From: Echria macrotheca
Taxonomy: Eukaryota; Ascomycota; Sordariomycetes; Sordariales; Schizotheciaceae
Reading direction: 5' to 3'
Length of the DNA: 64,000 nucleotides
Assembly: GCA_030411725.1 (NCBI GenBank)
Contig: MU839830.1
Location: 806,001 to 870,000 of the forward strand
The position numbers and the translations under genes are program-made. Of the stretch, positions 21,525-32,841 are shown in pieces (the stretch's first letter is position 1; every line of letters begins with the position of its first letter). The notes beneath the pieces are model-generated. The model had not been told where the DNA came from. It saw only the letters and a program-made list of their open reading frames with translations, and searched no databases.

Positions 21525-22179
21525 TTTAATTTGCCTCGGCCTCAATGTTCAAGGTAGGTCCGACTAAGGGGGTCTTCGGACGATGAAGAGGACGAGTTCG
21601 AGGTGCATGGCGGGGCGCCCGATGCCGGCCAAGAAACGCGGATCAGTTCTCACTGAGAATGCCATTCAGGGGCTCCGCGACCACAAACCCCACCACTGCA
21701 TGGAATCCGGACCAAGGGCTCGGCGACTGAAAACCTACTTTTCCATTACCATATTCACCTCCTGTATCGGGCACTCCGATGGCGCAATTCTAGGCGATTT
21801 TGATATCTTCACCCTCACCACTGGGACTCGTACCAATACACACCTATCGAGCCACAAAACGATATAGCGTCAAAGGAATTTATACTCTATTCTATACCGC
21901 TTTCTGTGTCTCTATCTACGTATAACTTTAAGTTATCATGGTGTCAAAATTATACACAACCTCGCTCTTCAACCACAGTCCGGCGGTCACAATAGACCGC
22001 TATGCACCGTCCTCGATCTTGGTCGGCTGTCTCAGGAGACCGGATATCAACCGGTAGAGACACACGATCGACGTCGCTAGTTCTTCTACCCCGGTCGAGA
22101 TGCAACTCGGCCACGGGCTGCGAAGAGACTGGGACCTGGGGTTTGGCAGGCAGCACAGCCGAGCCCAGCCTACAGTCCC
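21525..22179. other. Intergenic region upstream of APS kinase
   Basis: 655 bases between the leftward hotdog gene and the leftward APS kinase gene, so it holds the APS kinase promoter. From about 21,870 to 21,960 it is A+T-rich. Open frames here (94 codons at most) carry nothing recognisable. Confidence 0.4.
21938..21947. promoter_or_regulatory. Candidate CYS3/MetR-type sulfur-control site
   Basis: ATGGTGTCAA matches nine of ten positions of the palindromic ATGRYRYCAT consensus bound by fungal sulfur bZIP regulators (Neurospora CYS3). It lies 414 bases upstream of the APS kinase start codon, a plausible promoter position for a sulfate-assimilation gene. A nine-of-ten match can occur by chance, so support is weak. 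Confidence 0.25.
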
Positions 22180-23048
22180 TTAGTTTACCGGGTATACTTT
22201 AGCCATAACCTGCAGCGAAGACAGTTAGCATTCAGAGACTCCGGGACAGGGCATCTTCAACGTCGAATACTTACCGATGCCTGCTTAGGGGAGATGTAGA
22301 GAGCACTGGCGGTGGCGAGCACCACGGGCTCTTGCCCTTCCTCAGTCGGGAGTGTCTCGATGTGCCCCTCGACCCATGCCTTCCTGCCTTCCACCTTTAT
22401 GGTGGTTGCCCGGAGTACCAGGTACTGGTTCGCCATAGCAGGAGCCTTGTAGTTGATCTCCAGCTTGGCCGTCATGCCGATATTAAAAGGCAGAACCGGA
22501 AAGCAGCATCGCGCCAGACCTTCGTCCAGCATTGTAGCCAGGAAGCCACCGTGAATAATGCCCATATGCCCACATAGATCCGTCCCCACATGAGTAATCT
22601 GAACAAAGTTCTTCCCGCTCTTCTCGGACCAACTGAACGGCGGCACAGCGACCTTTCCAGGGCCCATAAGCGTCCCGCCGGTCAGGTTATGCTTGCGCCA
22701 TGATGGCGGGATCTTCATGTGCGGCCTTGACTCGATGAAGTCGGGGTCCGAGCGGAGGGAGAGTGTAAGGGGGTGCGAGTTGATAAAGTCTTCCTTAGCC
22801 TGGGCGTCCTCGTCTGGAGGGGTGAACAGGGAGAGACTCTCGGCGTCGCTGGGTGACGACAGGATAGCCGCAGCGGATTCGTACGCCGGTCCAAGAACCA
22901 TGATCAACCCAAGGGAGGTGAATAACAATGCACCACCTGTAAACGACAGGGCTCGGCGAAAGAATGTAGGTCGCGCAGGGTGTCTCGGGGAGGCGGCGGC
23001 GGCGGCGGCGGCGTCTAAAGGGCCATAACAATATCGTATTAGCGACAA
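22180..23048 (-). CDS. Hotdog-fold thioesterase-like protein, probably mitochondrial
   Basis: Two exons (23048-22275, 22209-22180) encode 267 aa. The 65-nt intron (GTAAGT, GCTAAC branch, CTGCAG) replaces a short read-through tail with a ten-codon last exon (VMAKVYPVN). The N-terminus is Ala- and Arg-rich with a hydrophobic segment at about 38-56 (GGALLFTSLGLIMVLG), consistent with a mitochondrial presequence and membrane anchor. Residues about 155-185 carry the PaaI/THEM4-type hotdog signature (LCGHMGIIHGGFLATMLDEG), with the HGG turn and the Asp-Glu on the long helix. INYKAPAMANQYLVLRATT and the final strand ATASALYIS follow. Relatives include acyl-CoA thioesterase-like mitochondrial proteins of fungi. 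Substrate is unknown and activity is inferred from the fold. Confidence 0.85.
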
Positions 23049-24028
23049 CGATGCGAACAGCTACGGGGTTGGGGGGGTAGGGGGACTACCAGCAGCAGCA
23101 GAAGAGAGGGCGCGGTACTGGACTGGCTGAGATACTCGAAAGACGGCGGGTGGGAGGGCACGACAGCAGCGAAAAGCTGAGGAGCCAGCTCGAGAAAACA
23201 TTTTTGAAGAGCGCGCAGCCTTGCCCGAGACGGCCAGGTGGGCCTTCTCCTTTTCTCCGGTCGCCAGTGAGTAAGACGCCGTGACGCATGCAAAGATGCC
23301 GAAGGCCGATGGCGGCGAGCGAAGTCGAGGACGCGGGACGAGAAGTGTCGGCTACGATCCCGGGCAAAGCATCAACCCCCGAGTTGCGCAGCCACGATAG
23401 AACGCGTATTCACGGAGCCCTTCCCAGACACCAATTGAACTTGCCCGCCTTGCATAATCCCGGGTGGATATGACTCTGCTCCACGGTGAAGGTCGTGCAG
23501 TCGCAGTTCCCATCTAACTTCCAGGGGCGTCCCTCTCAACGGCCGAGCCTCGGTTGCAATCCCCTTCCTGACTAATACACGTGCTTATGTCATCATTCTG
23601 CAGGGCTGGCAGCTGTCCCACGTGTGCTCCACAGCGCCAGGGAATGCGATCGCTCTGCCCCTCGTCCAAACTCCGTTCACCACCCCGGATGATGTCACTC
23701 TGTAGATGCGTACCTACACCGGCTGTGATTCGTATGAGTTTCGTGTTCCAGCTACGTACCAGGCATTGGCCGCCCAGACCCTCCAATGAGAGATCCGAAT
23801 GCCGTTGTAAAACTTGTCTGTTCGTCCCCGTGATGCAGCAGGGCATGTTGCATCATGTTGGCCTGTCCTCAGAAAAAGGCTGGACAATCCACCCCCAAAA
23901 CTGCATGCCTGGTGGTAGTGAAATTCAAACTGCGGATCTCCCAATCTCTCAGCCTACCTTACCTTGGTTCTTGACATTTCCCCTCCCGAAAAGACGGGAA
24001 ACCAACATCCAAACCAATAAACCCCGCA
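23049..24028. promoter_or_regulatory. Divergent intergenic region
   Basis: 980 bases between the starts of the leftward hotdog gene and the rightward 145-aa gene. Both promoters should lie here. CT/GA-rich stretches occur near 23,050-23,200. The longest open frame (181 codons from 23581) has no domain-like content and runs through the start region of the next gene in another frame, so I treat it as chance. Confidence 0.4.
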
Positions 24029-24610
24029 ATGGCAAGCAAGACCCGGCCCAGGCTTCAGCTGCACAGAAGGAATTTGCTAACGAGACGCGCATATTGGTGT
24101 TTGGCAGGCGACTGTTGACACTGTAGAATTGGGTCCTCCTCACGAGCCGAAGGAGGAATCGTTGAATGTGTTCCGGGAGATAGAGCACGAGCTGAAGAAG
24201 CGTCTGGTCCACACACGCCACGAACACAATAGTACGTCGAGAATCCCTTCTTCTATCTTTCAGAGACAGACCCCTCTGCTTACCTACTTCTAACGGCAGA
24301 GCACGAAAAGGAATACTTTGCGGCTGTCGACCACCTTACCGACGCAGAACTGGCTGGATTCGGCCTTGATGACTTCCGCGAGGTTCGTGTCGCCGTGTCC
24401 GCTTACGGAATAATCTTATTCGGCAAGGTCCGCATCCCGGCGATGCCAGAGGACGGACCGGCCTACATCCACTTCCGCGCTTTCACCGGCGGTCCCGACG
24501 ACCAGGCCAAATTACACAGCATCCACACAGAGGAGAAGGAAGTCAGTGGTGATCGCCGCTTCCGGGCTATCTTCACTGCCAGTGACGCCCTGGAATGGTT
24601 TGATACCTAA
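24029..24610 (+). CDS. Small unrecognised protein (145 aa) with a GC-AG intron model
   Basis: My model has three exons (24029-24031, 24108-24231, 24300-24610). The first intron (24032-24107, 76 nt) would start GCAAGC directly after the ATG and end GGCAG, with a perfect GCTAAC branch 25-30 bases before the acceptor. The second (68 nt) is GTACGT to GGCAG. The product starts MATVDTVELGPPHEPKEESL, has a charged helical middle (FREIEHELKKRLVHTRHEHN, joined by splicing to KHEKEYF) and a C-terminal domain with FGLDDFREVRVAVSAYGIIL, PAYIHFRAFTGG and RFRAIFTASDALEWF. I do not recognise the family. Without the first splice the ATG frame stops after about 30 codons, and the second exon has no ATG of its own. 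The 3' part (24302-24610) is secure as coding; the first exon is the weak point. Confidence 0.6.
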
Positions 24611-24885
24611 GTTAGATCGCAAGATGGATCAGGTGTGGTCAGAACTGATGGGCCACAGATGTGAATTTTAAATAAATGGTTCACATCAGTTACGACCGGT
24701 GGTGTGAAGTTTGACCCCATGTATCCGAACCGAACATAAGGCACAGTTCCAAGTCGGCGGCGACAGGCTGCATAATGAGATACATAGAACCTGTTTTGAA
24801 GCCAACAGAAACGCAGTCCACCCTGATCCGACACATATAAACGGGCTCTTCAGGAAAGTATTGTATCTAGACTAGGCCGATGACC

Positions 24886-27800
24886 TCATAACCCCTCGTC
24901 TTCATCGGCCAACATCGCAGCGTAATCGTCCACTGAAGCAAAGGTAGGCAGGTTTTTCATCTTCGACCTTCTGAGTCGGCCATTGCGTTTAGCATCCTCG
25001 GTATCGCCGGCAGGTTCCCTGTCAACATCATCGACATCGGACGCGTCGCTGCCGTCTGATTCATCGAAAATACCCTCGAAGCTACCGGCGCTGTCCGATC
25101 CAAGATCAGATACACCATCGGCGCCAGCGGCGGTATCATCCAACTCCTCGTCTGAGTCGCCATAAGCATCCATGTCCACATCCGAGTCATCGACATCATC
25201 CCCTTCGACATCCGGCCGAGAGTTGACAAGAGCCTCCCATATCTCACCCTCGGCCTCTTCGTCATCTGAAAGAGCGGCACTCGCCTCGCTGGTTTGCGGT
25301 TTTGGTGGCTGAGCAGGTTTGCCGACCCTGGCAAAGTACTCGTGGAAAAAGACGTCCTCGGCAGAGACATCTCCCGGCTTAAGGTTCCAGAAGGAGGCTG
25401 AGTTGACAGCGGGCTGCTGCCGTGCGCTGGCCTTGCTGGAGATGACCACGTGAGCAGCATTGCCGGGGGTAAGCACAGGTTGCATGATAGAGGTTCCTCG
25501 CTTGGCCTCGGTCGCCTTGGGGTTGCGGTACACAAACTTGTCCAGGAAATGCATCAGCGTGTGGCTCGCCAGGTCCGGTTTGGGAAGAGATTTTTGACGG
25601 CTCAGTAAGTGGGCAGCAAATACGCGAACGGAAGGATGGAAGTGAGTGAGGAATGGGACCTTGTTCCACATGTCAGCGTAAACCTGGAAACTGACGTTTG
25701 GGGACTTACAAGTTCCCAGAGACAGCTTTGGTGAGCGTTGCTGTGCTCGGGGTCGCGCTTTCGCCCGTCATAGCTGCTGATTCGGTCTTCTCTGGGGGCG
25801 TCGGTAGCTGACGTCGCAATTGTTCCGGAACCGTCATCCCCAGTGACGTCCTTGTACACCTCTTCTTCGTCATCACCATTATCCTCTGGCACCGTCAACA
25901 GCGCATGTAGGTCGGGGAATGTATTCTCCAACTCTGCGATAAGGAAGAGAATACCGCATGCGAAGGACGGCTGGTGCAAGCTCAATATCTGAACGAGCCG
26001 TTTGACGAAGGCCTTGACTCTCCTGACATCGACGTCGTTTTTCAAGGACCGGAATAAAAGGTTGAGATAGAGCCCTTGTTTCGACGAGGTGACCAGTCTA
26101 GGGTCCAGCAAGGATTCGTACAGCGTTCGATAGAAGCGCTCAACAGCAAGGTGTTTTGTAGATGCCAACTGTTGTATCAACATCAGCGCCTGCACGCTGG
26201 TGTTGAAATTAGAAGAGTGTGTGATCTTGAAGAGGGTGCCGAGATGCTTCTCCAGGGTCGTGTCATCACTGGCGGCGAATGGAATCGCCCGGTTAACACC
26301 CGTGAGCAACGAAGAGACGAGTTTCTGCGCCGACTGCTCTTCTTGGACCGTCGTCTTCTGTGTACTAAGACCCTTTCCTCTCCATTTGGGCTTCCCCTCG
26401 GGAACGGGGTTGTCATCCTGCTCGGTAGCTCCCAGACTACCTAACATGCCACCCTTCAGTAACGACAGAAACATGTCAAAGTAGATCCGCAGCAACATGT
26501 CTGCAATCGCTGGCTCCTTGGTACTCAAGATTGTCTGGTTGAGGGTGTTGATGGCGTAGTATTTAGCCCGAAGGGACTGCCCGGGTTTGAGGAGGACTTC
26601 TTGCTCAATAGCATTGATCACCACGGCCTTCATCCCGGGATGGAGATCGAGTAGCTGCAGGACGAGATAAGATGCCCGCGATGAGATCTTCCGTTCTCTG
26701 TCGCCCAGTTTGTTCACCAGCAACCGGAGAAGATTTGCCTCTTGCTCCGGCTTGGAGCGAAGCAATCCAAACACAAAATCCAGTGCACGGGATCTGGAAT
26801 ACTCGATCTCATCCGAGCACCACATCTCCAGGAGCTGCAAGATCCGAAAAAAGGCACCCTTCAACCAATCTTCATATGCCCACATAGCCAAATGAGCTTC
26901 AGTAAGATGTCCCGGCAGTTGTTGGCCTTCGCTCCAGATTCCACCGTCGCTGTGCGCCAAAGAGGCCAGAAGGGTGGGTTGGGCATCAAAGGGTCGAAGG
27001 CGGCGATCATTAGGAAGTACCGTGCCATTGCCCAAGAGATCGACGATTGCTCCGAGAGCCGCGATCGCCTGCCCTCGACTCTTCTTGGCGGCCAGGCTTA
27101 TGAGGCTCTCGAAGGCCTTGCGGGTATGAAGTGGGGACTCTTGTATCGAGAGTGTAAGGGCAGAGATCTTGTCCGACAGTGTGCCCGATGACATGATTGT
27201 GGACATAAATTTTTGTGTCGAGCTCGAAGCCTGCATGGCAGCATAGGCTGATGAATCCCTCTCCAGGAGACCCTCGCCGTAGGCCTTCAAATTTGCTATC
27301 GATGGGGAGTATTGCTTGATGATTGGACCAGGGGAGACGGTGGGCAGGCCATCCATATTAATGTTGTGCCAGTCGGGCCTCGGCTCGAAGATCTAATATT
27401 CAATCAGCAAGGCTCACCCCCATCAAATCTCGAGATATCGGCTCTCCAAGCTTACTGACCAGCTTCCCGTGCTTCCCCTGACGGGAATTCACGGGCGGTG
27501 CTATATCCTTGACGTTGACTTCTTCGCCAGCCACCTCTTCGTCCTCGGAGTTCTCGGCATTCTCTGGCGCATCGGTATCGGTATCGGGATCGTCTCGAGT
27601 CGAGAGATTTTGGAAGCCTAAGCTGGAGGCGAATCTCATGAGCTCGTCTTGGAGCGATTGGTCCAGCTTAGTGCTGGCGTCCCCATTTGCGTGCGACGCT
27701 GGTCCATCCTCGTTGTCAGAGTCGATGTTGGCCACGAGGTCGTAATCGTCTTTATCACCCCCGAGCGCTAGGATCTCGTCCAGAAGGGGGTTCGATGTAC

Positions 27801-28053
27801 CATCCTTCGACCCGACCACCTCGTGTGGATTGGAGCCTCGTTTCGAACTACCGGAGGCAGAGCCAGCCTGTCTCTTCTTAGATCCAGGGCCGTCATCGAC
27901 GTCGTTGGGCCGCTTGCGCTTCGACGGCTGCTCGCCGCCGCTCAGCTTCGTAGGAAGTGCCGTGTCAAGCGTTGCCGTCAATTTGGCGAGCGCCGCTTCG
28001 TCGAAACCTGGAGCTGCGCCCTTATTCTTGCGTTTAGTGCGAGTTGACCCCAT
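24886..28053 (-). CDS. mak21: Ribosome biogenesis factor Noc1/Mak21 (CBF domain)
   Basis: Three exons (28053-27460, 27392-25710, 25659-24886) encode 1016 aa, close to yeast Mak21 (1025). The N-terminus is basic and disordered (MGSTRTKRKNKG, KRKRPND, GSKKRQAG), then acidic. The first junction makes GKLIFEPRPDWHN. The middle is an alpha-solenoid; near 605-680 it has CBF/Mak21 domain text (KQGLYLNLLFRSLKNDVDVR, FACGILFLIAELENTFPDL) followed by DGRKRDPEHSNAHQSCLWEL. The second intron (25660-25709, 50 nt) has a GTAAGT donor, a GCTGAC branch and an AAG acceptor, joining CLWEL to VPFLTHFHPSVRVF as the family expects. The C-terminus is a long Asp/Glu/Ser tail. Noc1 pairs with Noc2 in the nucleolus on early pre-60S particles. 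It is divergent from the prolyl-tRNA synthetase with 383 bases between starts. Confidence 0.95.
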
Positions 28054-28436
28054 TTTGAACAATCCAGGCGACGCATCAAGCAAACACCTTAACGAGTGGT
28101 TGGTGGGAGAGACCGAAAATTGAGCGAGCCTGTATCGTTATCGATACGGAAAAAAAATCCCCGGTGCACGCTTGGTGTTCATGAGTGCACCCCACTTATT
28201 CATCCCACCAGTCGGAGGAAGGCATCCCATGTATAATAGTGGGTCTGTCCCTGGATCACTTCGCTCAGACAAAATCAAGTGCACGCCTCCACGTGCTAAA
28301 CGGCTCACACCTGGTGGGCGCTGGAATAAATATTCGCTGATCCAGAAAGATGGCTTGACGCGTATTTCCACTATATGGCGGCGCTGCTAATTTCCTATGG
28401 ACATACTACATCCCACCGTCCGTTACTCCAATCAAA
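28054..28436. promoter_or_regulatory. Divergent promoter of mak21 and prolyl-tRNA synthetase
   Basis: A 383-base head-to-head spacer shared by a nucleolar ribosome-assembly gene and an aminoacyl-tRNA synthetase. It contains a 6-bp inverted repeat (GTATCG 28132-28137, CGATAC 28142-28147) around TTAT, giving a TATCGATA-containing core. Co-regulation is possible but not shown by the sequence. Confidence 0.4.
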
Positions 28437-30275
28437 ATGGTCCGGCCACTCTCGCGACTCTCCAGGCTCTGGCTGCCCACTGGCGGCATCGCCGCGCCAG
28501 AAGGCGAGAACGCCCATTCAAAGCTAATCCGCGCTGGCTATTTGCGCCAATCGCATTCCGGAATCTTTCAAATGCTCCCACTGGGGCTGCGAGTTCAGGA
28601 CAAGATCGAGAGGCTCATCGTCAGGCATATGGAGGGTGATTTGGGTACGTCGTCCCCCTATCTACGGAGACCTGCCAGTCGGCTTCACGCTCACACATCC
28701 TCTTCCGTACAGCGGCCTCCAGGGTTTCACTGTCATCATTATCATCCGAGGCCTTGTGGGAAAAGAGTGGCCGTCTTCAGAATGTCGCCTCGGAGGTAAG
28801 TCCTTGATCGGCTCACTTGCATACTCTCGAGATGGACCTCGGCCAACCTTTCGCAGCTCTTTCGTCTCTCCGATCGCAAGGACACCGCATATCTTCTTGC
28901 TCCCACGCACGAAGAGGAGATAACCACGCTTGTGGCCAGAACAGTGAAGTCTCATAAAACACTTCCTCTCAGGCTCTACCAGATTACACGGAAGTACCGG
29001 GACGAGTTTCGTCCCCGCCACGGACTCCTCCGCGGCCGCGAGTTTGTAATGAAGGATCTGTACACATTCGACCACAGTCTTGAATCCGCCCTGGAGACGT
29101 ATCAGACGGTCCGCGCCGCCTATTCGAGGATATTCGCAGAGATGAAACTTCCCATCCTGGCAGCGAAAGCTAGCTCCGGGGACATGGGCGGCGATCTCAG
29201 CCATGAGTACCATCTACCTTCTCCGATCGGTGATGATCACGTCATTCATTGCAATTCCTGCGCCTACGTTATCAACGAGGAAATTGCCAACATGGCAGTA
29301 GTCGAGGAGATACCAGTCGACGCGGAAGTGGGGGTTTGGAGAGGAATTACGACGGATAGGTCGACGTTGGTGAACGTTTGGTATCCGAGAAGGACTACCC
29401 TCCCGGGCAGCGACCGACATAGAGAGTACGATGATGGCGACGTCAGCATCTCTGCCGTCAAATCCATCATCCCGAATCTGGATGCAAGCGTCGCCGATCC
29501 TGTTGCTCGGTGGATGGCTGCTCACGGCGATGCGAGCCAGACAGCCACGAAGTTGATGAATTTGGTTGACAGTCGGCTACCTACCTCGTTTTCATCCAGT
29601 CTAAAGAGTGGTGACCCTGGGATCCCTCTATGGCCTCGAGCGTTGCCCCTTTCTCCTTCACACCCCCCCGTTGCCGTGTACGACGGCCGACCTCGCAGTC
29701 TCCTTCGAGCTCGAACTGGCGACCGGTGCCCCGAATGCTCAAGTGGCGTGTTGACAGTCGAGAAGGCGATAGAGCTAGGTCATACCTTTCACCTAGGAAC
29801 CCGCTATTCAGACCCACTTGGGGCAAACATTGCGGCCCCCTCGTCCAACAAAAACGTTCCGATGCAGATGGGATGCCATGGAATTGGCGTGTCACGCATC
29901 ATCGGGGCAGTTTCCGAGCATCTTGCCGATGAAGCTGGCCTTAACTGGCCTGTCGTAATTGCGCCATATTCTTGTGTCATCATCCCGGACAGCAAATATG
30001 GGGATGGTCCGGCGGTGCAGGTGTATGAAATGGTCTCCCACGCATCCAAAACGGATAGCGAGATATTGGATCTGGTAGTGGACGATAGGAAGCTGCCGCT
30101 GCCATGGAGGATGAAGGATGCTGATCTTGTTGGTTATCCCATCGTCATCATACTCGGTAAGGAATGGGGACGCTCGCAAAAGGCAGAAGTCCAGTGTCGA
30201 AGACTTGGTGTGAGAGAGCTGGTCAGCATGGACGATCTGCCCGGGGTTATAGATGGCCTGCATGCTGCGCTGTAA
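28437..30275 (+). CDS. Prolyl-tRNA synthetase, bacterial type, probably mitochondrial
   Basis: Three exons (28437-28644, 28713-28795, 28857-30275) encode 569 aa; introns are 68 and 61 nt. The N-terminus MVRPLSRLSRLWLP is Arg/Ser/Leu-rich and lacks acids, as in a mitochondrial presequence. It continues into HSKLIRAGYLRQSHSGIFQM and LPLGLRVQDKIERLIVRHM, typical of bacterial ProRS. Splicing yields SRVSLSSLSSEALWEKSGRL and then LSDRKDTAYLLAPTHEEEIT. Class II motif 2 is at about 136-165 (YQITRKYRDEFRPRHGLLRG), and motif 3 at about 433-450 (GCHGIGVSRIIGAV). The C-terminal 100 residues fit the anticodon-binding domain. A shortened insertion-domain region lies between motifs 2 and 3, with a CSSCxxC-like remnant (CNSCAYV) and a RCPECSSGVLTVEKAIELGH segment. 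It charges mitochondrial tRNA-Pro. The family includes yeast AIM10 and human PARS2. It is the last intact gene before the repeat half. Confidence 0.95.
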
Positions 30276-30473
30276 ACCCCAGGCCACGTCCGCTAGGCGG
30301 GTTTGTCAGTGTATATTATTGTAACAATATGTTCTGCTAGGTATATCAACGATAGACTTAGGTGGAAAGCTTAGTGGGATGGGGGCGCTTTTCTGTATAA
30401 CTGAATAGGAACTGAATGCTTAACCCTTTTAATAATATATCTCGTTAGAACTTAGTACGCCTAATTATTTGTC

Positions 30474-30533
30474 TTAAGCCGTAGGAAGCCAAAGGCTTCC
30501 ACTACCTAAGGGGGTAAGCGGTGCCTCTTCTAG
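30474..30533 (+). repeat. 60-bp direct repeat, copy 1
   Basis: Nearly the same sequence recurs at 30922-30980. Both contain a hairpin-forming core (GGAAGCCAAAGGCTTCC here), then GGGGGTAAGCGG and a CT-rich tail. Differences between copies are mostly transitions. This may be the end of an unidentified element or a pair of short LTR fragments. Confidence 0.6.
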
Positions 30534-30921
30534 TTTTTTAATACTTAAATATTAACTTTACTATATATAAATAATAGTAAAAATATGTAAAATATAAAAA
30601 TAAATGAAGTTACGACTCTGAAGCTAGCCTGTATCGTACTGGTATAAAAACCACAGTTAGGATTTTAAAGTGCTGACCTTAGAATTCTGGAAATCATTTA
30701 GGAGGTGTGAAGAAATACGGTGCTTTTATCTCTTATTGGTACTCTATCTTATCTTTTATCGGTTATTATATAACCCTGTTTTAGTATTATATATTGGAGA
30801 TGCTAAATGTAGAGTTTTATTTCTATTTTCCTTGTTTCTTTGGCTTAGAATCTTTAAACCTAGTAAATAAAAACCGCTTTTATAAAAATTTAAACTACTA
30901 CGTAATATTTATTTATTTATT

Positions 30922-30980
30922 TTAAACCGTGGGAAGCTAAAGGCCCCCACTTTAAAGGGGGTAGGCGGTTCCTTTTCTAT
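30922..30980 (+). repeat. 60-bp direct repeat, copy 2
   Basis: Second copy of the repeat at 30474, 448 bases further on. Its hairpin core reads GTGGGAAGCTAAAGGCCCCC, with GGGGGTAGGCGG after it. It ends about 11 bases before the terminus of a family A miniature element at 30992. Confidence 0.6.
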
Positions 30981-30991
30981 ATAGTTATAGC

Positions 30992-32454
30992 CAGGGTTAG
31001 CAACTAGTTATACTACTAACTACTGTAGTCTAGTTAGTGCCTTAATTACTGACTAAACTACTTTAACTACTGTAGTTAGTCAGTAGGTGAAAATAATAAA
31101 AATAATAATTAGCTTTTAATAATAATTATTAATTGCTTTTTAATTCATAATTGGTAGTATACTATATATTACTATTAATAAAAATAAGCAGTATAGATAA
31201 GAAGATAGTAGAATACGTAAGAAGAAAATTAATTATAACTACTTTAAATTATTTCATTTTATATATATGCAAGGGAAAAAATAAAATTGTAATTTAAAAG
31301 GATATTAGTTGTTTTACTTAATAAAGGAAAAAGCTAAAAAGCCTATCTAATTCATTATATTATTAATTGCTCATATATATTTTCACTTTTAATTGCTCCA
31401 TATACTGGATTTATTAAAAGTAGTTATAAGTCGAAAATCTTATTTTAAGCCAAATGCAACCTGTTGCACATATAGATTTCAGATCGCACATTATATACCC
31501 ACCTTAAGTAACAAGGAAAATTTACTTCGTAGATAATGTAAATAACATAGGCTTATAAGCAAATTATTACGGCCTTAGTCCGTAACCTAACCAAAGGTCA
31601 GGTAGCATATCATGTAATCCACAGGGTGCCCTACAGCGGCCCTACCATTAAGAGGTATAGATAGTTTCCTTTGCTGGTCAGGATCCTTCCACCTAGCAAG
31701 CTTCTTATTTTCCCACAATATAGCCTTTTTGCCGTACCTCGCCTGTGTACCTGACTGCAACCGGCGCCCTAACACAAATAATATAATCCTTAATTATAAA
31801 TAATATTATTACATATAAAAAAGATAAAAAGTAGTAATAAAGCTGATTTTAATTAGTAAACGTATTAAATATAAAGGTGTTTTTAGGTATGTAAATTAAG
31901 CACGTTACTAAATATGTAATAGCGCTTTACCTTTCACTTGCTGTACCTATTAGTTTCATTAAACACTATTGGAAATTGTAGGTATTATTTCGAGCCAATT
32001 ACAGCTATTTGCACCTGTGGATTTTAAATTGTATTTTAAAAATCCAATTCCTTTAATATTATAAAAATAACTTATAAAGAGGATAGATAGCACAAAAGCA
32101 CATAATATACGCTAATTACTTTAAGTAATTGTAAAGTAAAAACTTATAAATGTGATTTTTTACGTAAAAGCTTTATTAATAGTAGGTGTTTATATGTAAA
32201 TTTAATAATGTTAATAGTAAATCTAAAGCTACTAGTTTTTCAATACTTTATTTTTAATAATCACTATTTAGTTAATAAAATTATAATATTCATCAGCTTT
32301 TAAATCGTTTTTAGTTAAAAACAATATATTATATCTAACTAGTAGTTTAACTATTAACTGCTGTAGTCTAGTTACTACCCTAACTACTAACTACCGTAAT
32401 CTAGTTGCCGCCTTAGCTACTAACCAAAGACTACGAACTAATTTACTAACCCTA
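30992..32454 (-). mobile_element. Family A hAT-like miniature element, reversed, interrupted
   Basis: Begins CAGGGTTAGCAA and ends in a mutated complement (TTTACTAACCCTA), with arrays of GACTACTGTAGTC-type palindromes just inside both ends. The orientation is the reverse of the copy at 52943. No matching 8-bp target duplication was found. A less A+T-rich island at about 31,570-31,790 inside it looks like a separate insertion, including the 62-codon minus-strand frame at 31587-31775, which I do not recognise. Confidence 0.55.
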
Positions 32455-32674
32455 CCTATTTTACCTTGTATTAAGCTATATAAATTCTTACTTATTAATA
32501 ATTATTAGGGTTAGAATTTAATCCAAACTAATAGTTAGTAATCCGAACTACTAGTTACAATAATCTAGTTACCCCCTAAATTACTAGTCCGGGTAATTTA
32601 GTCACTAGTTAAACGGCTAATTTAGTAATTTAATTACCGCCCAGACTAATAGTCTAACTATTTAACTATTATAG

Positions 32675-32841
32675 TGTCACGGTACCACTCCCGGCCAGCC
32701 ACCACACTCCTGCCGGAGTGCCGGCGGTTGGTGGCTAGGTTGTTATTATATATATAAGGATATTTATAGCTTTCTCTTTTTCTTTCCTCTTCTTGTATAA
32801 TTATAAGCCTTTCTCCTGGATTTAAGGTTAGCCTTATAATA
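32675..32841 (+). repeat. 5' LTR (167 bp)
   Basis: Starts TGTCACGGTACCAC and ends AGCCTTATAATA. Compared with the 3' LTR it differs mainly by C/T and G/A transitions spread along the whole length. A TATATATATAAGG box at about 32749 may be the original promoter, followed by a CT-rich stretch. Confidence 0.85.

Noticed and set aside
23581..24126. 181-codon plus-strand frame overlapping the start of the 145-aa gene
   Set aside because: No recognisable content, and its 3' part overlaps the intron and second exon of the next gene in a different frame.
25684..25709. 26-nt intron in mak21 ending at TTCCAG
   Set aside because: Below the practical minimum length. The 50-nt version ending AAG has a good GCTGAC branch and gives the expected protein junction.
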